From: Humibacter sp049446075
GTDB lineage: Bacteria > Actinomycetota > Actinomycetes > Actinomycetales > Microbacteriaceae
Length of the DNA stretch: 64,000 bases
NCBI RefSeq assembly: GCF_049446075.1
Contig: NZ_JBMSEB010000002.1
Location: forward strand, 248,001 to 312,000
Direction of reading: 5' to 3'
Shown: positions 7,782 through 16,536 of the stretch, piece after piece
Layout: the number at the start of each line of letters is the position of its first letter
Position numbering within the stretch: the stretch's first letter is position 1
Position numbers and translations under genes: made by a program
The notes under the pieces: model-generated
Database searches by the model: none
What the model was told of the DNA's origin: nothing
What the model saw: only the letters and a program-made list of their open reading frames with translations

Positions 7782-8678
7782 TCAGGCCCCGTCATCCTCG
7801 GCGTTCCGCAAGTCGTCCAGGAGTCCGGGACCTGTGGGCCGCCAACCGAGCTGCTTTGCGGTCCAAGTACCGGATGCCGGCAGGTCGAGTCCTGCAAGCT
7901 GGGCGAGCCAGCCGAAGTACTCCGGGGCATCCTCCGGTGCAAGCGACCTGACCGGCAAGTGAAGCCTGTTGCCGATTGCTTCCGCGATCGCACGCAGCGT
8001 CACGCCTTCTTCTGCGACCGCGTGGTAGCGGGCCCCGATACTGCCGTGCTCGAGAGCGAGCCGGAATAGTCGCGCTGCATCGGTGACATGCACTGCCGGA
8101 ACACGGTTGCCGCCCTCGCCGATGTAAGCCACGTATCCGCGGTCTCGCGCGATCTCGATATGCCAGCGGAGGCGTCCCTGCCGTCGGATGTCGTGAACCT
8201 GCGGCAGCCGCACAACCATGACCTTGAGGCCCTTGTCGAGGAGCGCCTCTGCTGCCTCTTCGGATGCACCGCGCGCGACAACGGACGACGGTGCGTGCCG
8301 GTCGCTCTCTACGACCGGTCCTCCCGTCGTCGATTGAACCAAGCCCGTTCCAGACGCGACGATGATCGGGCGGTTCGTTCCGGCGAAGACATCGCCAAGG
8401 GCTGTTATGACCTTACGGTCGTCCTCGCTCGGTTCGGACGAGTCCGGACGCTCATGGTCGAACGCCGTGTGCACGACGGCGTCCACGTCCTGTACGGCGA
8501 GGCGGAGGCGCGGCAGATCGTTCACGTTCCCGACGAATGCCGTTACGCCGGCAGCAGTGAGTCTCTTTGCCCCGGACTCCGACCGGCTCAATCCGACCAC
8601 ATCGTGGCCGACATCCATGAGGTCGGCAACGAGGTGATTGCCGACGAATCCTGTAGCACCTGTGACGAACACCCGCAT
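7782..8678 (-). CDS. NAD(P)-dependent epimerase/dehydratase (extended SDR)
   Basis: 298 residues. An N-terminal Rossmann motif TGATGFVGNHL (residues 7-17) and an atypical-SDR fold like NmrA/YcjX-type reductases are visible. The canonical catalytic YxxxK is not obvious; the expected position has ARGASEEAAE, so it may be an atypical member. The ATG at 8678 has the strong Shine-Dalgarno AGGAG; an earlier in-frame start has none. It is divergent from a MarR regulator, and a 14-bp palindrome between them probably controls both. Confidence 0.85.
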   Translation of the reverse strand: MRVFVTGATGFVGNHLVADLMDVGHDVVGLSRSESGAKRLTAAGVTAFVGNVNDLPRLRLAVQDVDAVVHTAFDHERPDSSEPSEDDRKVITALGDVFAGTNRPIIVASGTGLVQSTTGGPVVESDRHAPSSVVARGASEEAAEALLDKGLKVMVVRLPQVHDIRRQGRLRWHIEIARDRGYVAYIGEGGNRVPAVHVTDAARLFRLALEHGSIGARYHAVAEEGVTLRAIAEAIGNRLHLPVRSLAPEDAPEYFGWLAQLAGLDLPASGTWTAKQLGWRPTGPGLLDDLRNAEDDGA

Positions 8679-8713
8679 GATTTCTCCTTTGGTCGGTTGT
8701 GACTCTGTTCTAT

Positions 8714-8761
8714 CACAAGGCCTTGTGTTTACAAGGCTCTGGTTACCTTTCGATTTATACT
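8714..8761 (+). promoter_or_regulatory. Divergent MarR operator and leaderless promoter
   Basis: CACAAGGCCTTGTG (8714-8727) is a perfect 14-bp palindrome, followed by an extra half-site ACAAGG (8731-8736). TATACT (8756-8761) is the -10 of the MarR gene, 7 nt before its ATG. The operator lies between the SDR and MarR starts. Confidence 0.75.
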
Positions 8762-8768
8762 TGTGGAC

Positions 8769-9230
8769 ATGAGCCGAAGATCCGACGCCGGCGACGGGGA
8801 CCACTGGCACCCGTCGATACCCGACCTGCTTCGAGGCCGGCTACGCGAGATGAGCGTTCTCGTCGAGCAGCGTGGCGAGCAGGCATTAGCGGGGACCCAA
8901 CTTTCGCTGCCGTTGAACCACTTGCTTGAGGCCGTCGTGCGCGAGCCAGGGATCACCGTCACCACGATCGCCACGGGGCTCGGCAAGAGTCAGCAGGCGA
9001 TGAGCCAAGCCGCGGATCGGCTCGAGCGGCTCGGGTTCATCGAGCGCCGCGTCGGTGCGGGTCGCGCAGTCGCTCTTCACCCCACGGTTGCCGGACGAGC
9101 CGCTTCCGCCGACGGCGTCGAGCGGGAACTCGGATCAGAGCGACAGATCCGAATGTCGCTCGGCGTCAAGCGATACGAGACGCTGCTCGCCCTGCTCGCC
9201 GAGGCCCGCGACGCGCTGAGAGCCGAGTAA
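8769..9230 (+). CDS. MarR-like winged-helix regulator
   Basis: 153 residues. A helix-turn-helix occupies about residues 55-90 (ITVTTIATGLGKSQQAMSQA) followed by a wing (RRVGAGRAVALHPT) and a C-terminal helix. The ATG at 8769 is preferred over a GTG at 8763 because TATACT lies 7 nt upstream, the spacing seen at other leaderless genes here. It likely senses a small molecule and regulates the divergent SDR gene. Confidence 0.82.
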   Translation: MSRRSDAGDGDHWHPSIPDLLRGRLREMSVLVEQRGEQALAGTQLSLPLNHLLEAVVREPGITVTTIATGLGKSQQAMSQAADRLERLGFIERRVGAGRAVALHPTVAGRAASADGVERELGSERQIRMSLGVKRYETLLALLAEARDALRAE

Positions 9231-9363
9231 AAGGGACGCTCCTCAAGAGCTCAGCAGAGCCCCCTCACGCATGTGCGGGCGATCACCTCTTTGCAAGTGG
9301 GATGCCGACGCTGCCCCATAACTGGGGCGAGACGGCTACTGATGGGCCTTCCATGCTTGCCTG

Positions 9364-10104
9364 ATGACCACTCCGGCGTCACCAGATCCACAGCGTGGGT
9401 CAGGTCTGCTCAGAAGACTGCCGCTTGCGACATGGATCGGGATCGGCTGCACGGCGCTTCTGGCTCTGATCGGCTTGGCGTCGGGTGGCGTGTGGTCGAT
9501 GGTCCTTATGGCGGCTCTTGTGGTGCTCATAACCGCCATCTATGGACTGATCTTCCGGCGAAGCACGTGGCTCAAGCTGCCTCGGAGCCGTACCGCCGGA
9601 GCACTTGGCGTTGGAATCGCGTTGGCGATTCTGCTCGGGTCATCCGGGGCGTACGCTGCCACGCATCCAACGACGACTGCACCCGCTGGGGTGACAGGTG
9701 GAGTTGAGACTACGTCGACCCCCACGGCGACGCCTACGCCAACACCAACGCCGGTCGTCACGACAAAGCTCGTCGAGGAGACGGCTCCGGTCCCGTTCCA
9801 GACGACGACCGTTCAAAGTGCCAGCCTGCCGGAAGGCACGTCCTCCGTCACGACCGCCGGGGCCAACGGGGTTGAGACAAAGACCTACCTCGTCACTTAC
9901 TCCGACGGCGTCGAGACGAACAGAGCGCTCCAGAGCGACACGGTCACCACCCCACCAGTGACGCAAGTGACAACAGTCGGGACGTACGTCGCACCCGCTG
10001 CTCCGACGTGCACGAACGGCACGTACGTGAACAGTGCTGGCAATACCGTATGCCGCCCGGAGACCTCACCCAATGTGCCCAGCGGCGCAGCCGAATGGCT
10101 GTAA
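9364..10104 (+). CDS. Membrane-anchored G5-domain protein with shortened DUF3761-like tail
   Basis: 246 residues: three N-terminal membrane segments (about residues 20-100), a Thr/Pro-rich linker (TPTPTPTPV), and a G5 domain (about 130-205) with QTTTVQSASLPEGTSSVTTAG. The tail CTNGTYVNSAGNTVCRPE resembles the entry to a DUF3761 module, but PSGA is followed at once by AEWL and the stop. In related proteins I recall a Cys/His-rich stretch between these, so an internal deletion is suspected. G5 domains bind cell-wall amino sugars; the protein is probably outside the membrane. Confidence 0.85.
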   Translation: MTTPASPDPQRGSGLLRRLPLATWIGIGCTALLALIGLASGGVWSMVLMAALVVLITAIYGLIFRRSTWLKLPRSRTAGALGVGIALAILLGSSGAYAATHPTTTAPAGVTGGVETTSTPTATPTPTPTPVVTTKLVEETAPVPFQTTTVQSASLPEGTSSVTTAGANGVETKTYLVTYSDGVETNRALQSDTVTTPPVTQVTTVGTYVAPAAPTCTNGTYVNSAGNTVCRPETSPNVPSGAAEWL

Positions 10105-10118
10105 GAGCCCGCGCCCTG

Positions 10119-11036
10119 CTAGTTCCAGTTGAGTACGAGCGGATCGAATCGCCGGGCCAGATCGAGCAGCCCAGCGCGGGTCGCCGGACTCAGAGGGCCC
10201 AACGGCTCGCGCACGCGCTCGCTCGCAATCACCCCGCCCTCCGCTAGAAGCACTTTGGAAGCAGTCAGCCCGCACTGGCGGTTCTCGAAATGGATCAACG
10301 GCAGCACCGCTTCCCACTTCGCCGTTGCTGCCTCCACCTGGCCGGATCGGAACAGGCGAACGACGTCACCGAGCACTTCCGGCACCAGGCAACTGCTCAT
10401 CGTGCCGACCGCGCCCGCGTGCAGATCCGGGATTGCGGTCACGCCCTCCTCGCCATCGAACACACCGGGAAGCTCGGCGCCAGCCGAGGAGATCAAGCCT
10501 CGGATCTTCTCGGATGCCCGCGGCACCTCGATCTTCGCGTAGCGAATCTGGGGCACCTCGCTCGCGAGCCGCGCGAGAAGCTGGACGGATAAGGCAGTGG
10601 TGCTCAGCGGGGCATCCTGAATCATGATGTCGATGGACAACCCATCTGCGACACGCTTGAAGTACTCAAGAACCGAGGCCTCGGGAACGCCCATCGTGGC
10701 GCCGAAGAACGGCGGCATGAGCATCACCAGATGCGCCCCCGCCGCCTCCGCCTGCCGCGCACGCTCCGCGGCGATCCGGGCGCTGAAGTGGCTGGTCGTC
10801 ACCACCACCGGGATGCGTCCATCGGCTTGTGAGACCGTCGCATCGACGATCCGATTGCGTTCGTCATCTGTGAGCGAGAACTGCTCCGAGTAGTTCGCGA
10901 GAATGCAGACGCCGTCGGCGCGAGCATCCACGAGAAAGTCGACGATACGGCGTTGGCCCTCCAGGTCCAGGTCCTCGTTTTCGTGGAAGGCCGTGGGTGC
11001 TACGGGGAGGATGCCTGTCAAGAGTGAGTCGTTCAT
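10119..11036 (-). CDS. DapA/NanA-family (dihydrodipicolinate synthase-like) lyase
   Basis: 305 residues forming a single class-I aldolase TIM barrel. The Schiff-base Lys is in RYAKIEVP (about residue 165). The usual Tyr motif is replaced by MIQDAPLST, so the enzyme is unlikely to be the housekeeping DapA. Such proteins cleave or condense 2-keto sugar acids, 4-hydroxy-2-oxo acids or related substrates with pyruvate. The ATG at 11036 is where homology starts; upstream sequence is Arg-rich and not coding. It is convergent with the G5 gene, with 14 bp between. Confidence 0.85.
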   Translation of the reverse strand: MNDSLLTGILPVAPTAFHENEDLDLEGQRRIVDFLVDARADGVCILANYSEQFSLTDDERNRIVDATVSQADGRIPVVVTTSHFSARIAAERARQAEAAGAHLVMLMPPFFGATMGVPEASVLEYFKRVADGLSIDIMIQDAPLSTTALSVQLLARLASEVPQIRYAKIEVPRASEKIRGLISSAGAELPGVFDGEEGVTAIPDLHAGAVGTMSSCLVPEVLGDVVRLFRSGQVEAATAKWEAVLPLIHFENRQCGLTASKVLLAEGGVIASERVREPLGPLSPATRAGLLDLARRFDPLVLNWN

Positions 11037-11183
11037 GAGCACCTTCGCGCGCGCGAGCAATGACGGGGCACGCGGACGAAGTCGGCGGGCCGTGGGCGGA
11101 CGACGCGAGTTTAGAGGAGCTCGCGAGCTTCCGGGCAGTCTCCTTGGCGTCGTGCGGCAGCAGTTCACTCGTTGGGACGGCGG

Positions 11184-11195
11184 TATACTGAAAGT
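11184..11195 (+). promoter_or_regulatory. -10 box of the mazEF-like operon
   Basis: TATACT (11184-11189) ends 6 nt before the antitoxin ATG at 11196. No Shine-Dalgarno is present, so the transcript is probably leaderless. Confidence 0.6.
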
Positions 11196-11432
11196 ATGAC
11201 TACCACCATCAAGGTGAGCGACGAGCTTCGAGATCGGCTCAAGGCGCAGGCCTCACGCGACGGTCTCACTTTGGGTGCGCATCTGGCCCGGCTTGCGGAT
11301 GCAGAGGATCGCCGTCAACGGCTGGAGTCGCTCAAGACTGCGATCTCCGCTGCGCCCGCGGAGATCGCAGCGTCGCATGCGGAGGAGTCCGAGGAATGGG
11401 AACGTGCTGAGCTGAGCGACACTGCACCGTGA
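11196..11432 (+). CDS. Ribbon-helix-helix antitoxin
   Basis: 78 residues. The N-terminus MTTTIKVSDELRDRLKAQA is a ribbon-helix-helix DNA-binding strand and helix, followed by the second helix TLGAHLARLADAEDR and an acidic disordered tail (EESEEWERAEL) of the kind that covers a MazF toxin. It overlaps the downstream toxin gene by 4 nt (GTGA), the usual type II toxin-antitoxin layout, and should repress its own promoter. Confidence 0.88.
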   Translation: MTTTIKVSDELRDRLKAQASRDGLTLGAHLARLADAEDRRQRLESLKTAISAAPAEIAASHAEESEEWERAELSDTAP

Positions 11433-11773
11433 CGGATCTTGAGCTCGCTCCAGGAACCGTCGCCTGGGCATCCCTTGAGCCCGTGCGCGGCCGGGAGCAG
11501 GGCGGTCATCGCCGAGTGCTCGTCATCGCATCCGCCGGATACCTCGACGCGGTCACGGCTCTCGTTATCGTTCTCCCGATCACGACCGTCGAGCGGGGTT
11601 GGCCGAACCACATCCGCGTCGATGGCCCAAGCGCGCTCGATCGGCCGTCCTGGATCATGACGGAGCAACCCCGCACCCTCCCACGCGACCGGATTACGGG
11701 GATTGCTGGTCAGGTGTCGGCTGGATGCCTCGCACGAGTTCGAACCTGGCTCGGAGACTTCCTCGACCTCTAA
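11429..11773 (+). CDS. MazF/PemK-type endoribonuclease toxin
   Basis: 114 residues with the MazF fold: GTVAWASLEPVRGREQGGHRRVLVIA at the N-terminus (nucleotide-binding strand with the conserved EQGGxRPxLVI-type motif), then LPITT and a C-terminal helix with a VRTWLGDFL end. MazF enzymes cut mRNA at short motifs and are blocked by the upstream antitoxin. The GTG start at 11429 lies inside the antitoxin stop. Both genes look intact. Confidence 0.9.
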   Translation: MTDLELAPGTVAWASLEPVRGREQGGHRRVLVIASAGYLDAVTALVIVLPITTVERGWPNHIRVDGPSALDRPSWIMTEQPRTLPRDRITGIAGQVSAGCLARVRTWLGDFLDL

Positions 11774-11816
11774 ATCGCACAGAGCCAGTCGGCCTGTCAA
11801 GGAACGCGTCCGACCA

Positions 11817-12980
11817 TCACAAACTGCCTCGACGCTTGGGCAGCACCAGCGCGCGGTGAGTGTGCGCAGCAGCACCGGGGTTACGAGCCAAGCGCGCTCG
11901 CGCGCCGCTCCGGAAAGGATCCTCGATCCAGCGCTTGGAGATGAATCCGACTGTGACCCCGAGCGCGATCAGCATGAGCACGCCCCACCACGGAGTCGGG
12001 CGTCCAGACACGAACGGGAAGAGGAAGATAATCGGCCAATGCCACAAGTAGATCGAGTACGAAGCGTCGCCGAATGATTGGATCGGCGGCCACTGTGCGA
12101 GGTAAGCCGGCGACCGCCGCGTCAGTGGGGTGCCGCCCGCGATGACGGCGACGGAACCGGCCACGGGGAACAGTGCGTACCAGCCTGGAAAGTGGTGCTG
12201 ATCCCAGACGAACAGATACGTTCCCACGATGGCGGCGAGACCGAGCCATCCGAGCGCGACGCGCGCCCGCTCGCTCAGGGCATCCAGTCCGGGAGTGAGT
12301 GCCAGCAACCCGCCGATCGTGAGCTCCCAGGCCCGGGTGCTCGGCGAGAAATACCCGAGGTTCACGTTGGCGTAGGTGGCGATGACGCAGTCGATGAAGG
12401 ACGCGACGGCAACGATTCCGAAGACCCACCGCAACTGTGTCCGGAACGTCTCGCGCCCATGTCGGCGGCGGCGTACGAACCACACCACGGCCACGATGAG
12501 CGCGGGCCACACGAGATAGAACTGCTCCTCGACACCCAGCGACCAGTAGTGCAAGACCGGGGTAGGCGGCAGGAGCCGGAGCGCGGCATCCGGACTCTGC
12601 GAATTGGCCAGCTCACTCCAGTTCTCCAGGCCGAGCGCCGCCATCAACATCTCGTGAAAGAAGTACGGCCATTTGAGCGTTGGCACGAATGCGAAGGTGA
12701 GGATGACGCTGAACGCGATCGCAGCGTACGCGGCGGGCAGCAGGCGGCGAATGCGGCGTTCGTAGAAGTGCCGGAACGAGATTCGTCCCGTGCGATCCAC
12801 CTCGCGCACGAGCATGCCGGTGATGAGGAACCCGGAAACCACGAAGAAGACGTCCACGCCCGCGTCGCCGCCGGGAATATAGCCCGGCCAGGTGTGATAG
12901 GTGATCGTGCCGACTACCGCGAGCGCACGCAAAGCCTGAATCTCGGGGCGAATGGGGGTCACACTGGTTGCATTCGCCAT
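11817..12980 (-). CDS. Acyltransferase 3 family membrane protein
   Basis: 387 residues with ten or so membrane helices. The AT3 signatures are present: the His in TYHTWPG near residue 30, GVDVFFVVSGFLIT, and RRIRRLLPA. There is no C-terminal SGNH domain. AT3 proteins O-acetylate (or otherwise acylate) peptidoglycan, polysaccharides or glycolipids at the membrane. The ATG at 12980 starts MANATSV; longer frames upstream lack homology. Two CATAAGGGTT repeats lie just upstream and may be regulatory. Confidence 0.9.
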   Translation of the reverse strand: MANATSVTPIRPEIQALRALAVVGTITYHTWPGYIPGGDAGVDVFFVVSGFLITGMLVREVDRTGRISFRHFYERRIRRLLPAAYAAIAFSVILTFAFVPTLKWPYFFHEMLMAALGLENWSELANSQSPDAALRLLPPTPVLHYWSLGVEEQFYLVWPALIVAVVWFVRRRRHGRETFRTQLRWVFGIVAVASFIDCVIATYANVNLGYFSPSTRAWELTIGGLLALTPGLDALSERARVALGWLGLAAIVGTYLFVWDQHHFPGWYALFPVAGSVAVIAGGTPLTRRSPAYLAQWPPIQSFGDASYSIYLWHWPIIFLFPFVSGRPTPWWGVLMLIALGVTVGFISKRWIEDPFRSGARARLARNPGAAAHTHRALVLPKRRGSL

Positions 12981-13118
12981 ATACGCATAAGGGTTGCGGG
13001 CAAAGTTGCGGTGACCATAAGGGTTCGCTAGGTGTGGCCTGTCAGGCGAGGCCTCCACCTCGCATCTCATTCAGATCGGCGAGAACGGGCGCCTTGGCGT
13101 CGCTGCGGGTGAACGGTG

Positions 13119-13154
13119 GAGAGGGTGGCACCCGCGCTCGGATGCCACCCTCTC
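13119..13154 (-). terminator. Perfect hairpin between acyltransferase and propeller gene
   Basis: Arms GAGAGGGTGGCA (13119-13130) and TGCCACCCTCTC (13143-13154) pair over 12 bp with a 12-nt loop. It lies 33 bp after the stop of the leftward propeller gene and probably ends its transcript. No T-tract follows. Confidence 0.7.
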
Positions 13155-13187
13155 GGTACTTACGACTATCGACCCGGTGGGCCGGTT

Positions 13188-14324
13188 CTAGCCGACGACG
13201 ATGCCCTCTCCGCCAATGGCGCCGGGCACAGTGACTGCGCCGATCTTGGTGAGTGTTCCGTCCGGTGCGACCGCATATTCGTCGATGTCGCCCGCGGCGC
13301 CGGTCTGGGCGTACAGGTAGCGGCCATCAGCGGTGACAGTCGCATCGACGGTGCCGGGTTCCGCGGCTGTGATAGCGCCCGCGGTGAGCTGGCCGGTGCC
13401 GTCGTCAGTGAAGGCCGAGAGGGTGCCGGATCCAGCGTTGGAGGCATAGAAGTGCGTTCCGTCGGCCACGATCCAGCACGTCGCGGCCTGCCCGGTGAGT
13501 TGCTGGCTGATCTGGGTGAGTGTGTCATCCCGGTTCACCGCGAACGTGGCGACGGCGCTCGGCCCGGCCTCCGTCGCGACCACGTTCCCGCGGGCGTCGA
13601 AGGCGAATCCGAACGGCACCGTGCCGGCCACGGTAGTGACGACGGGTCGCGGTGAGAGGCCGAAGACGCCGCGGCTGTCGAACACGTCGAAGGCGTTGGA
13701 CCCGTTCTTAGTGGAGACGATCACCTTCGACCCGTCCGGAGTGAAAGACACCTCGCCTGGGGTGGAGGTGAACTCGGGCGTCTGCGCCGGATTCAACCCG
13801 AGACCGCGGTTGGAATTCGGCAGCGGGACGAGGAACCCACCGAGATTCAGGTATCCCTGGATCGAGCCGCCATTGCGGGCATTGAGGACATAGACCTGGT
13901 TACCGTGGCTGGTGACCGAAACCGGGAACGCGCCACCGCTCGACAAAGTCTGCTTCTTATAGAGACGATCGCCCGCGATGCCGAAGGTGGTGATGGTGTT
14001 CGAGCCGGCGTTCACGGCGATGAGGGTGCCGTTGTCGTTGTCCAGTGCGCCCTGGCTGGCGGTGTGGTCGACGACCGATCCGGTCAGCTGACCGCCGAGC
14101 CCGCCGGTCGCATACGTTCCGGCCTCTCGAAGGGTGCCGTCGGCGAGGCGGTCGTAGGCGACGATCGTGTTGCCGGCCAGGTTGTCGGTCTGTGCGAACA
14201 CTGCGCCGCTCTGGTGCTGGCCGAAGGCTGGGGTGGGTGTCGCGGCGTTGGCGGCGGTCGCGCCAGCGCCGACCAGGACGGCGGCGGCAGCGGCCGCCGC
14301 TCCGATCCGGGCAAGTGTTTTCAT
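13188..14324 (-). CDS. Secreted lactonase-family beta-propeller protein
   Basis: 378 residues. A Sec signal peptide runs to about residue 28 (Ala-rich core, cleavage near ANAATP). The mature protein is a series of propeller blades with repeated motifs such as VSFTPDGSKVIVS, FAFDARGNVVAT and VTADGRYLYAQ, as in the 6-phosphogluconolactonase/carboxymuconate-cyclase superfamily. No catalytic residues can be assigned, so a binding or structural role is equally possible. It is divergent from a two-component system 174 bp away, which may regulate it. Confidence 0.88.
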   Translation of the reverse strand: MKTLARIGAAAAAAAVLVGAGATAANAATPTPAFGQHQSGAVFAQTDNLAGNTIVAYDRLADGTLREAGTYATGGLGGQLTGSVVDHTASQGALDNDNGTLIAVNAGSNTITTFGIAGDRLYKKQTLSSGGAFPVSVTSHGNQVYVLNARNGGSIQGYLNLGGFLVPLPNSNRGLGLNPAQTPEFTSTPGEVSFTPDGSKVIVSTKNGSNAFDVFDSRGVFGLSPRPVVTTVAGTVPFGFAFDARGNVVATEAGPSAVATFAVNRDDTLTQISQQLTGQAATCWIVADGTHFYASNAGSGTLSAFTDDGTGQLTAGAITAAEPGTVDATVTADGRYLYAQTGAAGDIDEYAVAPDGTLTKIGAVTVPGAIGGEGIVVG

Positions 14325-14498
14325 CTTCTGATTCCTTCATGTGGTCGCAGACGGTCGCCGCAGGTTTCTGCGGCACACGTCGAGTGAAGCCGCACGACCG
14401 GCGGACCCAGCGAGTTCTTTCAGGCCCGTAACCGGATATGACAATCTCGTAAGAACTCCGCCTCCGCGCTACCGACTGGGGCCGCCTACGCTCAGAGG

Positions 14499-15200
14499 AT
14501 GAAGCCGGGCATCCGAGTGATGGTGGTGGAGGATGACCCCACCGTGCGCACCGTCGTCGCCGACCATCTCCGCGTGGCCGGCTGCGAAGTAGTCCAGCAC
14601 TCCGACGGATCCGCTGCGCTCGACGACGCTCGGCGCGATATGCCTGACCTGCTGATCCTGGACCGGATGATCCCCGGCATCACAGGCGACGAGGTCTGTC
14701 GGCAGGTGCGCGCCATCTCAGACGTGCCGATCATCATGCTCACCGCCTTGGACAGCGTCGACAATCGCATCGAAGGCCTCGAAACAGGCGCTGACGACTA
14801 CCTGACCAAGCCGTTCTCCCTTCGCGAACTCCAGCTGCGGGTCAATTCTCAATTGCGCCGCAGGGCCACCGGCATCGGGGCACCGCTGGAGTTCACCGCC
14901 GGCCGGTTCCGCGTCGACCCAGCCCACCGTCGCGTGTGGGCTGCGGGAGCCGAGGTCGCGCTGACCGCCCGCGAATACGAACTCTTCCTCTACCTGGTGC
15001 GCAACCCTGGTCGAGTCATCAGCCGAGAGGAGATCCTTCGCGAAGTGTGGCAATGGGGCTTCGGGGATGCCTCCACGGTCACCGTCCATGTGCGACGGTT
15101 GCGCGAGAAGATCGAACCCGACCCTCGCATCCCCACGTACCTCACCACCGAATGGGGCGCCGGATACCGTCTCCTCGTTGAGGATGCCGTCGCATGTTGA
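14499..15200 (+). CDS. OmpR/PhoB-family response regulator
   Basis: 233 residues. The receiver domain (5-120) has the acidic pocket Glu11-Asp12-Asp13, phospho-acceptor Asp55, Thr82 and Lys104. A C-terminal winged helix (135-228) has the EYELFLYL and VTVHVRRLREKI motifs. The ATG at 14499 lies 6 nt after TACGCT, so translation may be leaderless. The 3' end overlaps the kinase gene by 7 nt, showing co-translation. Confidence 0.95.
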   Translation: MKPGIRVMVVEDDPTVRTVVADHLRVAGCEVVQHSDGSAALDDARRDMPDLLILDRMIPGITGDEVCRQVRAISDVPIIMLTALDSVDNRIEGLETGADDYLTKPFSLRELQLRVNSQLRRRATGIGAPLEFTAGRFRVDPAHRRVWAAGAEVALTAREYELFLYLVRNPGRVISREEILREVWQWGFGDASTVTVHVRRLREKIEPDPRIPTYLTTEWGAGYRLLVEDAVAC

Positions 15201-16339
15201 GCGCCTCGGAGCTGCTCCTCATCGCCGGCACCACCATCGCGGCGACCGCGGCCGTCTCCGCTCTCACCTTCCTCGTCCTCTGCGTCACGCGCCGCGCACC
15301 AGTCGCGGCTCGCCTCGCAATCGTGCTCGCAGGATCCTTACTCTCGATCGTCGCCTCCGCGCTCGCCGTTGCCGCCGAGATGTATCTCTCCGACCACGAC
15401 GTCGTCGTACTCGCCTGGGTGATCGGGATCTCCGCGGTCTTGACCATGACCGCAGCGTGGGCGGTCGCTCGCGTCATCATCAAGAGCTCCATCCAGTCGA
15501 TACTGGCCTCCACCCGCCGAGTCGGCCGCGGAGACATCGTCCCTGCCTCCCCCACCGGCCTGCGCGAGCTGGACGCCATCTCCGTGGAACTGGCCGAGAC
15601 CTCGGAACGATTGGCCGAGGCGCGCGCCCAAGTCGCCGAACTGGATCACGCCCGGAAGCAGTTCTTCGCCTGGATCTCCCACGACCTGCGCACCCCGCTC
15701 ACCGGGATGCGGGCCATGGCCGAGGCGATCGAAGAAGGCACCGCTCCCGACCCCGCCGGCTACATGCGGGCCATCCGCGCCAAGGTCGACACGGTCAACC
15801 AGATGGTCGGCGACCTATTCGAGCTCTCCAAGATGCAGACCGGCACGCTCGAGCTCCGCCCAGAGCCCGTCGTACTCCTCGACCTGGTGTCGGATGCCGT
15901 CTCCGACGTTCAGGCGATCGCCGCCGAGCGCGGAATCCGGATCGCCCAGGACGGCATCGACGGCCACCTCATCTGGGCGGACCCACGCGAACTCACCCGC
16001 GCCATCGTGAACCTCCTGGCCAACGGAGTACGCCACGCGCCCGCAGGCACACCGATCCTGATCCGCGCCGACACCCTCGAAGACCAGCGCCTGATTCTCA
16101 GCGTGATCGACCAGGGGCCTGGAGTGGAAGCCGAGAACCTGGGCCGCATGTTCGACGTGGGATGGCGCGCCGACACCTCGCGCACCAGCACGGTAGACGC
16201 CAACAGCGGCGGGGCTGGACTCGGACTCGCTATCGTGCGCGGAATCGTCGAAGCGCACGGAGGTCAGGTGCAAGCACGGCACACCCAAGCGGGTTTCCAC
16301 CTCGACGTGATCCTCCCCGCTCAGCCGCAGCAGACGTAG
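15194..16339 (+). CDS. Membrane sensor histidine kinase
   Basis: 381 residues. Three membrane segments (about 7-30, 42-62, 73-95) and a HAMP-like linker are followed by the H-box SHDLRTPL with His163, the N-box LTRAIVNLLANGVRHA and the G-box GAGLGLAIV. There is almost no extracytoplasmic domain, so it probably senses the membrane itself or a partner. It works with the upstream regulator, which it overlaps by 7 nt. The divergent secreted propeller gene is a plausible target. Confidence 0.93.
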   Translation: MLSASELLLIAGTTIAATAAVSALTFLVLCVTRRAPVAARLAIVLAGSLLSIVASALAVAAEMYLSDHDVVVLAWVIGISAVLTMTAAWAVARVIIKSSIQSILASTRRVGRGDIVPASPTGLRELDAISVELAETSERLAEARAQVAELDHARKQFFAWISHDLRTPLTGMRAMAEAIEEGTAPDPAGYMRAIRAKVDTVNQMVGDLFELSKMQTGTLELRPEPVVLLDLVSDAVSDVQAIAAERGIRIAQDGIDGHLIWADPRELTRAIVNLLANGVRHAPAGTPILIRADTLEDQRLILSVIDQGPGVEAENLGRMFDVGWRADTSRTSTVDANSGGAGLGLAIVRGIVEAHGGQVQARHTQAGFHLDVILPAQPQQT

Positions 16340-16370
16340 GAAGATTGTCCCCGACGGAGGCAGGAACGAC

Positions 16371-16520
16371 ATGAGCGGGCCCACCCCTCGCACTTTCCGG
16401 GAATATGCCCGAATGGTCATCTACCGGCCAACTGTTCTGGAATCAGACGATGACTCCGGCTGGGGCGAGGTTCTTGTCATGCCGGGTGTTGTGCCGGTCA
16501 GGCACGGTGTGTTCTCTTGA
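16371..16520 (+). CDS. Putative 49-residue small protein
   Basis: A short frame starts 31 nt after the kinase stop, with GGAGG about 10 nt before its ATG. Its composition looks coding: an acidic middle (ESDDDSGWGE) followed by a hydrophobic VLVMPGVVPV stretch. I recognise no family. It could be a small member of the two-component operon or the start of a decayed gene. It is convergent with the SDR gene. Confidence 0.45.
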   Translation: MSGPTPRTFREYARMVIYRPTVLESDDDSGWGEVLVMPGVVPVRHGVFS

Positions 16521-16536
16521 GAGCCTTCGGTCGCAG

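Noticed and set aside
15067..16374. 435-codon frame overlapping the histidine kinase
   Set aside because: Almost all Arg/Pro/His; the kinase in another frame has all its motifs.
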